64,000 bases of DNA from Lacibacter sp. H375 (GCF_037892425.1 NZ_JBBKTT010000001.1:3906001-3970000), one strand, 5' to 3'; shown: positions 18,401-26,288, counted from the stretch's first letter. Notes: generated by a model not told the origin, from the letters alone. Numbers and translations: made by a program.

Positions 18401-19685
18401 ATCTGTTACGATTAATGCAACAGCAAATGATGCCGACGGCAGTGTAAGTAAAGTTGAATTTTTCCAGGGCATTACAAAACTTGGTGAAGATATTACAGCA
18501 CCTTACAGCTTCAACTGGAACAGTGTAGCTGCGGGTAATTATTCACTTACTGCAAAAGCAACAGATAATGATGGAATCATTACAACATCATCTGCAATTG
18601 CAATTATAGTTACAAGTGCCAATATACTTCCAACAGTAGCTGTTACATCACCGGCCAACAACGCAACATTCAATGCGCCTGCTACCTTTACCATCAATGC
18701 AACGGCAAGCGATGCTGATGGAACAGTAAGTAAAGTGGAATTCTTCCAGGGTACGACAAAACTTGGCGAAGATCTTACTGCTCCTTACAGTTTTAACTGG
18801 AGCAATGTCGCTGCAGGAAGTTATACACTTTCAGCAGTTGCAACGGATAGTAATGGAGGAGTTGACACATCGGGGTCAATTGCGGTGAGTGTGATTAACA
18901 CAACAATTGTTACCCCAATTGCTGATGCATATGTGCGTGATGGCAATAGTTATAAGAATCAGAATTATGGTACATCTACGGCACTCTCTGTAAAGAAAGA
19001 TGTAACAAGTTATAACAGGGAAGTATTCCTCAAGTTTGATCTGAATGGTTTATCGTCATTCAACACGGCAACGTTGCGCTTGAATATTGCATCAGCAAAT
19101 GCAACAGTAACCAACACAACTTGGCAGGTGTACTATGTGCCAAGTGATACATGGACAGAGACAGGTATTAAATGGAATAACAAACCTGCATCAACAACAT
19201 TGCTGGCAACCATACCCGGCCAAAGCAGTGGTTGGGCCGAGTGGACAATTACGCCACAAGTGTTGAATGAATTGGCAGGCGACAAGATCCTTTCTTTACG
19301 CATAATATCAACTGCCATTGATGCAACTTCTGATGTTACATTCAATTCCAAAGAAGTAAGCAACAGCAGCATCAAACCGCAATTGTCGCTTACCAATACT
19401 CCTGGCAATGGCACAAATGGCACACCGGTTACAATTGCAGCAGAAGTGTTTACACTTAAAGCTTGGCCTAATCCAAGCAGACAAGAGTTTACGCTTGATA
19501 TTACCGGCAGCAGTTTAGAAAAAGTACACATTACGATCACAAATAACTACGGGCAGGTAGTTGAACGAATGACTACTACCAGCAACCGGGTCGTGAGTTT
19601 TGGTGATAAACTGCAACCGGGAGTATATTATGTTGAAGTACGCCAGGGTGAAACACGCAAATTGGTAAAACTGATTAAACTATAA
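15498..19685 (+). CDS. Large multidomain secreted protein: Asp-box (BNR/sortilin-like) propellers, Ig-like repeats, F5/8C, DNRLRE and T9SS sorting domain
   Basis: This 1395-residue protein has a signal peptide ending near PSSAQS. Residues about 30-700 carry many Asp-box repeats of the S/T-x-D-x-G-x-x-W type (WKSTDGGASF, YKTTNGGTTW, WKSTNGGTSW, YRSADQGATW), as in VPS10/sortilin-like and GH74-like propellers. Then come a bacterial Ig-like domain (about 706-795), an F5/8C domain (about 796-950), two more Ig-like repeats (about 950-1133; SPANNATF, DADG-VSKVEFFQG), a DNRLRE/CBM96-like module (about 1136-1300; ADAYVRDG, REVFLKFDL) and a type IX secretion sorting domain (AWPNPSRQEFTLDI to KLVKLIKL). 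It is exported and anchored or released by T9SS. The catalytic or binding role is not clear. A GH74-like activity is possible but I see no decisive catalytic pair. Confidence 0.88.
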   Translation: MKKIFLPTIVTIVFVLLFHYPSSAQSSNWTEIGPIAFPTNVSGQINGIGRVSQIKFDPVNPLRMYAVLPHSVFVSNDTATTWAVVPGTNVFPTGTGLASICIDYTNNNTLYLGTGDANYYSNGSGVWKSTDGGASFALSNTGMGNKLVIEILMSPTNNNVLVAAANDGLYKTTNGGTTWTLTSPVAQMTDLCMKAVANSSTLYAVARNNQNIYISNDFGSTWTTTTLSSTLLSNGGRVAVTPANPNVIYVGYVGSNTEAPVKGGIIYQSVDGGTNFTLKKGDDAPNLNGYNGNDNGQGNYNWEIEADPTDANTLYTCAHIIWKSTNGGTSWTQAQASWAYVLHTDQHHLVFNPNNHNQLFNANDGGVWVNRDRVATNTWTPKSNGMSGTEFYNFGNSHQYKQLIGGGTQDNGEVFYKDGAWKTNRGGDYTSKYFFDNTNVGRAIYVQNARHRDLMNSPSGSEVSLGVPGTASNNDLYAASYQDANAGFYAQSNTTGAVYAVYKTSNLQTATPVWTALNGFTPTTQMYAMAVSPADANVLYILQKNKTIVRSMDALGAATFTTVAPAPMPSGTPQRGSLAVFKSGVVYMSSDGYIYRSADQGATWTSVGSGSVTTTINSQRVIKLIADTSQAAEEIVYAITAQSVYYKKTSNSDWAYLGGSNLPTIASITGMDIFYDANNSSNSVLRVSTYGRGIWQCSLQSAGGASPVVNITSPANNAAVAVGSNVQIIATATDADGNITKVEFFQNGIKVGEDITSPYIYTANNIAAGGYVFTAKATDNSGSYVTSAPVNINAVVTCPGSTNVSKGNLNVFYFDSQETSSENGAVTNAFDGNPATIWHTQYGGGVAPLPHEVQLSLGTTYTVNSFKYLPRQSGTNGRVGQFEIYVSTDSLNWGTAVATGTFANDATEKVITFAEKQGKFVRFRALSEVNGQQFTTAAEMNIGICNSGIAPTVSITSPANNATFTAPASVTINATANDADGSVSKVEFFQGITKLGEDITAPYSFNWNSVAAGNYSLTAKATDNDGIITTSSAIAIIVTSANILPTVAVTSPANNATFNAPATFTINATASDADGTVSKVEFFQGTTKLGEDLTAPYSFNWSNVAAGSYTLSAVATDSNGGVDTSGSIAVSVINTTIVTPIADAYVRDGNSYKNQNYGTSTALSVKKDVTSYNREVFLKFDLNGLSSFNTATLRLNIASANATVTNTTWQVYYVPSDTWTETGIKWNNKPASTTLLATIPGQSSGWAEWTITPQVLNELAGDKILSLRIISTAIDATSDVTFNSKEVSNSSIKPQLSLTNTPGNGTNGTPVTIAAEVFTLKAWPNPSRQEFTLDITGSSLEKVHITITNNYGQVVERMTTTSNRVVSFGDKLQPGVYYVEVRQGETRKLVKLIKL

Positions 19686-19756
19686 TTGAATTCAGCTGTT
19701 TAATGAAAGATACTGCATGAAGAATAATCAGTAACGCAACGGCTAGTTTTACATGT

Positions 19757-19790
19757 AAGGGCCGGCAGATTGCCGGCCCTTTTATTTTAT
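19757..19790 (+). terminator. Strong hairpin terminator after the T9SS cargo gene
   Basis: AAGGGCCGGCA at 19757-19767 and TGCCGGCCCTT at 19771-19781 form a perfect 11-bp GC-rich stem with a 3-nt loop, followed by TTATTTTAT. It is a typical intrinsic terminator for the 15001-19685 transcript. Confidence 0.9.
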
Positions 19791-20047
19791 AGTAATCAGA
19801 AACTACACGGTGAAGTACGTAGTTCCCTGATGGTCCAAACATTTCGCTTCTCTATTAGTAGCAAGCATGATGAAAAAATTGCGCAGTGAGGAAATCGCTT
19901 TGGCTTCATGTTCCCGAGCATATTTTTTTGAACCAGCACAACCTTCATCTCCTTATTCAACCGCTACTACCTTTTAAATAGCAACAAGCCCATGAATAAC
20001 ATGGGCTTTCTTTATTGCATTGCGAATGATTCGTTTTTCAGGAATCA
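19791..20047. other. Intergenic region between convergent genes, with two inverted repeats
   Basis: There is no gene here. AACTAC at 19801 pairs with GTAGTT at 19819 across a 12-nt loop. AAGCCCATG at 19986-19994 pairs perfectly with CATGGGCTT at 20000-20008, followed by TCTTTATT. The second hairpin lies 40 bp from the end of the minus-strand gene and may act as a terminator. Confidence 0.6.
19986..20015 (+). terminator. Possible terminator hairpin between convergent genes
   Basis: A 9-bp perfect stem (AAGCCCATG / CATGGGCTT) with a 5-nt loop AATAA is followed by TCTTTATT on the plus strand. The minus-strand side lacks a good T tract directly after the stem, so the direction is uncertain. Confidence 0.5.
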
Positions 20048-20971
20048 TTACTTCGTTTTACATTTCTTTTTAACAATATTCCCGGCAGTGGAATAATGAA
20101 TTTTGCATTTTTCGTTTGCTTTCACCAGTTCCACTTCATATACAACCTGGTTAGCATCGTCTTCTCTATCCACATCTTTAATAGTATAACCTGCGTACTG
20201 ACTATTGATTGCATTGCTTACCGAAGTTGGCAATTTTGTGCGATCAAATGTCAATGCTTCTGAACGCACCCATCGGCCATTATCGTAATAAGCTGCATAA
20301 TCGCTGCCATCCAATGTATACCTGACTTCAAAATCATTTTCGTCCATAGAATAATCCCAGTCTGATGGTAAAACATCAATTCTGTCGGCAGGAGCGTATC
20401 GGTACCAGGTTACGGTACTTGCATTAGGGTAGCGGCTCTCAAAATCAGAAACCATTGCAGCTTCAGCATCAACTTTTGAAAGCGTTTTCAATTTTTTCTT
20501 TACCACTGCACCTGTTGGCGTGTAAAGAACATTCCACCTCGTGTTTCCCTTGTCAAGTTTTACTTCATATAAACGTTGTTTGTCTTCGTGTTCTATATCC
20601 ACATCGGTTATCACAAAACCGGGGTATTCACGCCGAATAGCCTGGCTAACCGCATCGGGTATTTCTGAATCATCTATCCGTTGTGTAGAATGTATCCATG
20701 AACCATTGTCATACCAGGCAATGTATTCATCATCGTTCCAGAAAAATCTTGAATAATAGTCACTGGTATCCATAGTTGAATACCACACACCTGGCTCAAC
20801 AACTATATTTGGCGGAGTGTATCGATACCACACTACGTTACGTGCATTGGGATATAACTTAACAAATGAAGTTTGAATACGGGAAGGCACAATAATAGTA
20901 TCCGACCCATGAGATGAATATGCATTTACGGCCATTACATATACGGCACACAGCATTAACACTTTTTTCAT
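20048..20971 (-). CDS. Secreted protein with two PepSY-like (beta-lactamase-inhibitor-like) repeats
   Basis: This 307-residue protein has an N-terminal signal peptide (MKKVLMLCAVYVMAVNAYS). It is an internal duplication: residues about 30-165 and 170-305 each read F---YPNA--V-WYRY-P, W-YSMD, DDEYIAWYDNGSW or GSDYAAYYDNGRW, I-----YPGF-I-DVD-E, LYEVKLDKG or VYEVELVKA, and end in AVVKKKLKT or NIVKKKCKT. This matches the PepSY-like family of small periplasmic proteins found widely in Bacteroidota, whose role is unknown. The doubled form is less common than single domains. It is transcribed alone. Confidence 0.75.
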   Translation of the reverse strand: MKKVLMLCAVYVMAVNAYSSHGSDTIIVPSRIQTSFVKLYPNARNVVWYRYTPPNIVVEPGVWYSTMDTSDYYSRFFWNDDEYIAWYDNGSWIHSTQRIDDSEIPDAVSQAIRREYPGFVITDVDIEHEDKQRLYEVKLDKGNTRWNVLYTPTGAVVKKKLKTLSKVDAEAAMVSDFESRYPNASTVTWYRYAPADRIDVLPSDWDYSMDENDFEVRYTLDGSDYAAYYDNGRWVRSEALTFDRTKLPTSVSNAINSQYAGYTIKDVDREDDANQVVYEVELVKANEKCKIHYSTAGNIVKKKCKTK

Positions 20972-21303
20972 GGTTAAATAGTTTTTGAATTAATAAAATA
21001 AGTGCGTAACAATTTCTACATATTCTCGCAGAATTTGCCGGCACATGAACAATACTATTAATTGTAAACTCGACCGAAACTATTGTGCCAGACTAAACCT
21101 GCTTTTCATAAAAACAAAATGCTGGTTTTTATAATAAAGAGCAGATCAGCTAATGGACTTCGCATGTGTTTCATTTGCAGTTATGTGGGTTTGGAGAGCT
21201 TGCGTGAAAGATCCTGGAGTAAACAAATAGTTCGTTAAGCTATTCTTTGGCTCATATCCTATCTAATAGGGACAAGATTTGTTAGTGAGGATATAAATAC
21301 TCA
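20972..21303. other. Intergenic region, no gene seen
   Basis: About 330 bases lie between the start of the PepSY-like gene (its promoter should be at the left end) and the tRNA-Leu terminator. I find no coding pattern. Only a short imperfect repeat (CCTAT-CTA-ATAGG near 21260) is visible. Confidence 0.5.
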
Positions 21304-21333
21304 AAAAGGCAATTCAAATTTGAATTGCCTTTT
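21303..21333 (-). terminator. Terminator of the tRNA-Leu gene, perfect 30-bp palindrome
   Basis: AAAAGGCAATTCAAA at 21304-21318 is the exact reverse complement of TTTGAATTGCCTTTT at 21319-21333. Read on the minus strand it follows the tRNA 3' end after 6 nt and finishes in a T run, so it works as its terminator. Being symmetric, it could also work on the plus strand. Confidence 0.85.
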
Positions 21334-21339
21334 AAATCG

Positions 21340-21423
21340 TGCCCAGGACTGGATTCGAACCAGCACATCCTTGCGAACGCTGCGACCTGAACACAGTGCG
21401 TCTACCAATTTCGCCACCTGGGC
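21340..21423 (-). tRNA. tRNA-Leu, anticodon CAG
   Basis: The minus strand gives an 84-nt tRNA. The acceptor stem GCCCAGG pairs with CCTGGGC, the D-arm reads GTGGCGAAATTGGTAGACGC (class II type), the anticodon stem CTGTG/CGCAG holds a TTCAGGT loop with anticodon CAG, a long variable arm is present, and the T-arm contains GGTTCGAATCC. The discriminator is A and CCA is not encoded, fitting the CCA-adding enzyme gene at 24856. Confidence 0.95.
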
Positions 21424-21457
21424 AATTGATCGCCGATATTATCGGGATTCAGGGCTG

Positions 21458-21465
21458 CAAATATA
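21458..21465 (-). promoter_or_regulatory. Probable -7 element for tRNA-Leu
   Basis: On the minus strand this reads TATATTTG, matching the Bacteroidota TAnnTTTG consensus, about 35 nt before the tRNA 5' end. The -33 TTTG element is not clear upstream, so support is partial. Confidence 0.55.
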
Positions 21466-21506
21466 GAGGAAATAGGGAAATAAAATGGAAGCTTTTCTAA
21501 TGTAAG

Positions 21507-22421
21507 TTATTCCGGCGACTGCTTTTTAAGCCCAAGTATAAGAATACCGGCTATCACCAAAACAGTACCCACCAACTGCGACCAATGAATGGTTTCGCCA
21601 AGAAACCACCACGCCTGTATGATGGTTGAAACAGGGCCAATACTCGAAATGATCGCCACATTATTACTGCCAATGCGTTTTGTTCCTCCGGCAATTAAAT
21701 AGGAGGGCAGCACGGTAGCAATAATACCCAGCAACAAACCATAAATCCAATGCTCACCTGCGATACTAATGATCGAAGACGCTTCATGTTTAAAAAGAAA
21801 ATGAATAAAAATACCTGCTGTTGCTGCTAACATGGCATAAGATGTAAATTTCGTAGCGCCGGTCAGAGGAATTAAACGTCCACTGCCAACAATATAAATG
21901 GCGTAAGTAATAGAACAAATAAAAATCAATAATCCACCCCAAAAGAAACCCGGTTCTAAGTGGTACAAATTAAACTCGCCGGCATAAGCCAAACCAATAC
22001 CGCTATAGGTCAGCAACAGCGCTAACTTTTGATTTTTCTGTATATGCTGACGAAATACAAACGCATTGATCAGCACCACAAAACTGGGGTAGAGAAAAAG
22101 TATCAAACGTTCAAGTCCGGCCGATATATAACGCAACCCTTCAAAATCAAGATAGCTACTTACATAATAACCCAACATGCCAACAACGATCAACTGTATC
22201 CACTGCTTTACGTTAAGTGTAGTTTTATTTTGCCTGGTTACAAATAACACAACAAGATAAAAAGGCAATGCAAACAACATACGCAACGTAAGTAGCGACA
22301 ATGCATCAATTTCAATATCTGCAAATGCCTTCTTTACAATAATAGCTTTGGTGGAAAACAACACCGAGCCAACAAAGGTTAATGCAAAACCAATAAAAGA
22401 TATCGAGTATTTCTTAGGCAT
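21507..22421 (-). CDS. EamA/DMT-family membrane transporter
   Basis: This 304-residue protein has about ten hydrophobic helices arranged as two EamA halves (about 10-145 and 155-300). Typical features are STKAIIVKKAF near the start, YISAGLERLILFLYPSFVVL at the end of the first half, and VAIISSIGPVSTIIQAWWFLGETI in the second. EamA proteins export metabolites such as amino acids or nucleotides, and the substrate is not predictable here. It lies just downstream of dapD. The dapD terminator hairpin is only about 10 nt before its start codon, so either it is expressed by read-through or its promoter lies in or before that hairpin. Confidence 0.9.
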   Translation of the reverse strand: MPKKYSISFIGFALTFVGSVLFSTKAIIVKKAFADIEIDALSLLTLRMLFALPFYLVVLFVTRQNKTTLNVKQWIQLIVVGMLGYYVSSYLDFEGLRYISAGLERLILFLYPSFVVLINAFVFRQHIQKNQKLALLLTYSGIGLAYAGEFNLYHLEPGFFWGGLLIFICSITYAIYIVGSGRLIPLTGATKFTSYAMLAATAGIFIHFLFKHEASSIISIAGEHWIYGLLLGIIATVLPSYLIAGGTKRIGSNNVAIISSIGPVSTIIQAWWFLGETIHWSQLVGTVLVIAGILILGLKKQSPE

Positions 22422-22430
22422 AGTTGAATA

Positions 22431-22461
22431 AAAAAGTCCTGCCGATTAACAACAGGACTTT
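22431..22461 (-). terminator. Hairpin between dapD and the EamA gene (terminator or attenuator)
   Basis: On the minus strand AAAGTCCTG (22461-22453) and CAGGACTTT (22441-22433) form a 9-bp stem with an 11-nt loop, followed by a T run. The T run ends about 9 nt before the EamA start codon, leaving little room for a separate promoter. Confidence 0.7.
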
Positions 22462-22485
22462 AATTATATAAGAATTTAAAGCAGA

Positions 22486-23292
22486 TTAAACACTCACATT
22501 AAAATCCCGGAGAGCATCATTCAAACTTGTTTTTAGATCGGTACTTGGTTTACGCTGACCAATGATCAAAGCACATCCAACACCGTATTCACCAGCAGGG
22601 AATTTCTTTGTATAAGAACCCGGTATCACCACACTACGTGCAGGAACACGGCCTTTCATTTCAACAGGTTCAGCACCGCTCACATCAATAATTTTTGTTG
22701 ATTGTGTTAACACCACATTCGCACCAAGCACAGCTTCTTTCTCCACACGCACACCTTCCACCACAATACAACGGCTGCCAACAAACACACCATCTTCAAT
22801 AATTACCGGGCTCGCCTGCAATGGTTCCAACACACCGCCAATACCAACACCACCACTCAGGTGAACACCTTTGCCAATCTGTGCACAGCTGCCAACAGTT
22901 GCCCATGTATCTACCATCGTGCCTTCATCAACATACGCACCAATGTTTACATAACTTGGCATCAACACTACATTCTTGGCGAGGTAAGCGCCATAACGTG
23001 CAACTGCATGCGGCACGGCACGCACACCAAGTTCTTTATAATTTTTCTTCAACAACATTTTATCGTAAAACTCAAAGGGTGCCACATCCCATGTCTGCAT
23101 TTGCTGAATACCAAAATACATCAGGATCGCCTGTTTCACCCACTCGTTTACCTGCCAACCATCGGCAATTGGTTCAGCCGTACGCAAACGGCCTTTATCT
23201 ACTTCTTCAATTACAGCACGCACCGCATCACTGTATTTATCATCTTTCAACAGCTCACGGTTGCTCCATGCTTCGAGGATCAAATCTTTCAT
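22486..23292 (-). CDS. dapD: 2,3,4,5-tetrahydropyridine-2,6-dicarboxylate N-succinyltransferase
   Basis: This 268-residue cytoplasmic enzyme of the succinylase branch of lysine/meso-diaminopimelate synthesis transfers succinyl from succinyl-CoA to tetrahydrodipicolinate. The helical N-terminal domain has RTAEPIADGWQVNEWVKQAI. The C-terminal left-handed beta-helix of hexapeptide repeats has PSYVNIGAYVDEGTMVDTWA, GSCAQIGKGVHLSGG, GVGIGGVLEPLQA and VIIEDGVFVGSRC. Length is normal and the family call is secure. A near-consensus TATTTTCG lies on the minus strand about 20 nt upstream. Confidence 0.97.
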   Translation of the reverse strand: MKDLILEAWSNRELLKDDKYSDAVRAVIEEVDKGRLRTAEPIADGWQVNEWVKQAILMYFGIQQMQTWDVAPFEFYDKMLLKKNYKELGVRAVPHAVARYGAYLAKNVVLMPSYVNIGAYVDEGTMVDTWATVGSCAQIGKGVHLSGGVGIGGVLEPLQASPVIIEDGVFVGSRCIVVEGVRVEKEAVLGANVVLTQSTKIIDVSGAEPVEMKGRVPARSVVIPGSYTKKFPAGEYGVGCALIIGQRKPSTDLKTSLNDALRDFNVSV

Positions 23293-23498
23293 CGTAATTC
23301 AATTTTGCTGCGAAAATAATTCTTAATAGAATACCAGCTACAGTTTTTCATGGTATCGCCTGTTGCGTCGCAATCCTTTCATCGTTCAACATTCATGGCA
23401 GCAATACATACAGTTGTTCATATTTTTTTGCCTATTACCAATTGACCATTGCCTATTCACCAGTAACCATTAACAAATTATTCCCCACCTTTGCGCTC

Positions 23499-24650
23499 AT
23501 GAACATTGGCTTCGATGCAAAAAGGGCTTACCACAACCAAACAGGGCTGGGGCATTACAGCCGCACATTGATTCATTCGTTGGCGGGTTATTTTCCCGGG
23601 CACCAATATTATTTGTTTAACCCAAAACCATCGAACACATTTCAATTTAATGAAGCCAATGTGCATGAAGTTTTGCCCGGTTCTTTTTTGTCGAAAAAAT
23701 TATCAGCAGCCTGGCGAGGTAATTGGGTGAAGAAAGATCTGCAGCAATTAAATATCGATCTCTATCATGGGTTGAGTCATGAAATACCGGTGAATATTCA
23801 AAAGACAGGCATCAAATCCATCGTCACTATTCACGATCTTATTTTTGAACGTTATCCCGAACAATTCAAATTCATCGACCGGAAGATCTACGCAAAGAAA
23901 TTCCGTTACTCTTGTGAACATGCTGATAAGATCATTGCCATCAGCAATCAAACCAAACAGGATATTATTGATCTCTATAAAACACCTGCAGAAAAAATAG
24001 AAGTGTGTTACCAGAGTTGCAATCCTGCTTTTGGTGAGCAGGTGACTGAGCTTTGGAAAAAAAGAATTCAGCTCGAATATCGATTGCCTGAAAAATACTT
24101 TTTGTATGTAGGTTCCATTATTGAAAGAAAAAACTTGCTGAGTATTTGTCAAGCACTACTAATTATTAAAAATGAATATAGAATACCACTTGTTGTGATT
24201 GGAAACGGTGGTGTGTATTTACAAAGAGTTAAAGATTTTATCCAAAAAAACGGACTTGAAGAACTTGTAATTTTCTTATCCGAAAAGCCAATAATAAAAG
24301 ATTTTAAAACATTTAAAAACGCTGAAGACTTCCCTGCTATTTACCAACAGGCAATAGCCATGATCTATCCATCCGTATTTGAAGGATTTGGCATTCCGGT
24401 TTTAGAAGCATTGTGGAGCCGCATTCCTGTTATTACATCTAATGTTTCCTGTTTACCGGAAGCAGGAGGAGAAGGTGCATTCTATGTCGATCCAACCAAA
24501 CCCGAAGAAATTGCCCAACAAATGAAACGCATTCTTAATGATGAATCATTTGTGCAGCAACAGGTAGAAAAAGGTTGGCAACATGCGCAACGTTTCAGCA
24601 ATTACAATACTGCAGTAAAGGTGATGGAAGTGTATGAGCAAGTTGTCTGA
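23499..24650 (+). CDS. Glycosyltransferase family 4 (GT-B) protein
   Basis: I choose the ATG at 23499 (MNIGFDAKRAYHNQTGLG), the usual start of this family; the open frame continues upstream to 23442 without homology. The 383-residue product has the N-terminal GT4 acceptor domain (GLGHYSRTLI, YHGLSHEIP, SIVTIHDLIFERYPEQF) and a C-terminal nucleotide-sugar domain (YVGSIIERKNLL, PSVFEGFGIPVLEALWSRIPVI, VSCLPEAGGEGA). It probably adds a mannose- or glucose-like sugar to a surface polysaccharide, but donor and acceptor are unknown. A CACCTTTG element ends 5 nt before the start. A local AT-rich patch at about 24150-24330 encodes an unusual insertion (SEKPIIKDFKTFKNAED). Confidence 0.9.
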   Translation: MNIGFDAKRAYHNQTGLGHYSRTLIHSLAGYFPGHQYYLFNPKPSNTFQFNEANVHEVLPGSFLSKKLSAAWRGNWVKKDLQQLNIDLYHGLSHEIPVNIQKTGIKSIVTIHDLIFERYPEQFKFIDRKIYAKKFRYSCEHADKIIAISNQTKQDIIDLYKTPAEKIEVCYQSCNPAFGEQVTELWKKRIQLEYRLPEKYFLYVGSIIERKNLLSICQALLIIKNEYRIPLVVIGNGGVYLQRVKDFIQKNGLEELVIFLSEKPIIKDFKTFKNAEDFPAIYQQAIAMIYPSVFEGFGIPVLEALWSRIPVITSNVSCLPEAGGEGAFYVDPTKPEEIAQQMKRILNDESFVQQQVEKGWQHAQRFSNYNTAVKVMEVYEQVV

Positions 24651-24684
24651 ACCATGATTTGGTTAGATTTTATTGATTTAAAAG

Positions 24685-24754
24685 ATCACTCGATAAGTGA
24701 TACTTCCCGACAAGCTCTTAAACTTTCAAAATGTTTATCCCCTCCGTGGAGGGG
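24685..24754. repeat. Two short hairpins between the GT4 and CCA-adding enzyme genes
   Basis: ATCACT-cgata-AGTGAT (24685-24701) and CCCCTCC-gt-GGAGGGG (24739-24754) are perfect inverted repeats in the 205-bp gap. Neither is followed by a T run, so they are not clear terminators. They may be transcript-processing or repeat-derived structures. Confidence 0.4.
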
Positions 24755-24840
24755 CTCAGAGAGTTACACATAGTTCAAGCAAACAGGGGTGGGTTATCCT
24801 AAATCATACATCCTAAATCAATCATCAAAAATCGTTTCCG

Positions 24841-24848
24841 TATTTTTG
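24841..24848 (+). promoter_or_regulatory. Probable -7 element of the CCA-adding enzyme gene
   Basis: TATTTTTG matches the TAnnTTTG consensus and ends 7 nt before the start codon at 24856. If used, the mRNA would have almost no leader. No clear -33 TTTG is seen. Confidence 0.5.
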
Positions 24849-24855
24849 CCGCCGT

Positions 24856-26277
24856 ATGATGATTGACTGTACCGCAAAAGAATTGGAGTTATTGAAAATC
24901 ATAGGTGATTGTGCGCAGCGTTTGAATGTGCCTTGCTACCTCGTTGGTGGTTTTGTACGTGATAAATTGTTGCAACGCACCTGTAAGGATCTTGATTTTG
25001 TTTGTGTGGGTGATGGTATTGAATTGGCACAGGAAGTAGCAAAAAAATTCAAACCGCAACCGCAGGTTTCTATTTTCAAAACATTTGGTACAGCTAATAT
25101 TAAACACGGTGAATTCGAGATTGAATTCGTTGGTGCACGCAAAGAAAGTTATGCATCGCATTCTCGTAAACCCGAGGTAGAACCAGGCACATTGGAAGAT
25201 GATCAAAAGAGAAGAGACTTTACCATCAATGCACTTGCTATTAGTTTAAATAAAGATGATTTTGGTACTTTGGTTGATCCATTCAATGGAGTAGAAGATC
25301 TTAAATTAAAGATCATCCGCACACCATTAGAACCTGGCACAACGTTTAGCGATGATCCGTTGCGTATGATGCGGGCTATTCGTTTTGCATCGCAACTTGA
25401 CCTCACTATTCTTCCTGAAACATGGTTGGGTATCATTGACAATGCTCATCGTATTCATATCATTTCCAAAGAGCGTATTGCAGATGAACTCAACAAAATT
25501 GTGTTGAGCAAAAAGCCATCGGTTGGTTTTGATCTGTTATACAAAAGTGGTTTGCTGAAATTGTTCTTTCCTCAAATGGTTGATTTGGCAGGAGCAGAAT
25601 ATATTGATGGAAAGGGGCACAAAGATAATTTCTATCATACACTACAGGTGCTTGATAATATTTCAGAAAATACAAACGATCTGTGGTTGCGTTGGGCAGC
25701 CATACTTCATGATATTGCAAAACCAGCAACCAAACGTTTTGAACAAGGTCATGGCTGGACATTTCATGGACATGAAGTAGTTGGCGGCCGCATGGTGCCA
25801 AAGATCTTTGCACAACTCAAACTCCCTGCAAATGAAAAAATGAAATTTGTGCGAAAGATGGTTGAATTGCATCTGCGTCCTATCAGCTTAACCAAAGAAA
25901 ATATAACGGACAGCGCTATCCGCCGTTTATTATTTGATGCCGGGGAGGATTTTGATGCATTAATGACCTTGTGCAATGCTGATATCACTTCAAAGAACCA
26001 GCAGAAAGTGCAACGTTATATGCAGAACTTTGAAATGGTACGCCAGCGTTGCAAAGAAGTAGAGGAAAAAGATCATATCCGCAACTGGCAACCGCCCATT
26101 ACAGGCGAGATCATCATGAAAACCTTTAATGTGCCACCTTCACGTGTGGTTGGTGATCTTAAAACAGCCATAAAAGATGCTATTTTAGATGGTGATATAG
26201 AGAATAATTACGAAGCAGCCTATGCTTTTATGCTGCAAAAAGCAAAAGAAGTTAATCTTGTTCCTGTGACTGAATAA
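24856..26277 (+). CDS. cca: CCA tRNA nucleotidyltransferase with HD domain
   Basis: This 473-residue enzyme adds or repairs the 3' CCA of tRNAs, needed here because neither tRNA in the window encodes CCA. The class II nucleotidyltransferase head has [10 protein letters not shown] (about 29-38), catalytic Asp45 and Asp47 in [17 protein letters not shown] and the [16 protein letters not shown] motif. A C-terminal HD phosphohydrolase-like domain has [10 protein letters not shown]. This layout is standard for Bacteroidota. The gene could be named cca or pcnB-like; the NTP choice is not readable from sequence. Confidence 0.93.
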   Translation: MMIDCTAKELELLKIIGDCAQRLNVPCYLVGGFVRDKLLQRTCKDLDFVCVGDGIELAQEVAKKFKPQPQVSIFKTFGTANIKHGEFEIEFVGARKESYASHSRKPEVEPGTLEDDQKRRDFTINALAISLNKDDFGTLVDPFNGVEDLKLKIIRTPLEPGTTFSDDPLRMMRAIRFASQLDLTILPETWLGIIDNAHRIHIISKERIADELNKIVLSKKPSVGFDLLYKSGLLKLFFPQMVDLAGAEYIDGKGHKDNFYHTLQVLDNISENTNDLWLRWAAILHDIAKPATKRFEQGHGWTFHGHEVVGGRMVPKIFAQLKLPANEKMKFVRKMVELHLRPISLTKENITDSAIRRLLFDAGEDFDALMTLCNADITSKNQQKVQRYMQNFEMVRQRCKEVEEKDHIRNWQPPITGEIIMKTFNVPPSRVVGDLKTAIKDAILDGDIENNYEAAYAFMLQKAKEVNLVPVTE

Positions 26278-26288
26278 TTTTACTTTTG
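26257..26288 (+). promoter_or_regulatory. Promoter for the pRiA4b-like gene
   Basis: CTTG at 26257-26260, 20 nt of spacing and TACTTTTG at 26281-26288 fit the Bacteroidota TTTG-N19/21-TAnnTTTG promoter. It overlaps the end of the preceding CDS and predicts a leader of about 60 nt before the ATG at 26358. Confidence 0.6.

Noticed and set aside
15498-19685. A GH74 xyloglucanase assignment for the propeller protein
   Set aside because: Asp-box repeats alone do not show it. I could not identify the paired catalytic aspartates with confidence.
22821-23319. Open frames of over 150 codons opposite dapD
   Set aside because: They are on the strand opposite to a clear dapD and have low-complexity His/Thr-rich translations typical of antisense shadows.
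24739-24754. The GC-rich hairpin CCCCTCC-gt-GGAGGGG as a terminator of the GT4 gene
   Set aside because: It has no T tract and only a two-base loop, so it was recorded only as a repeat.
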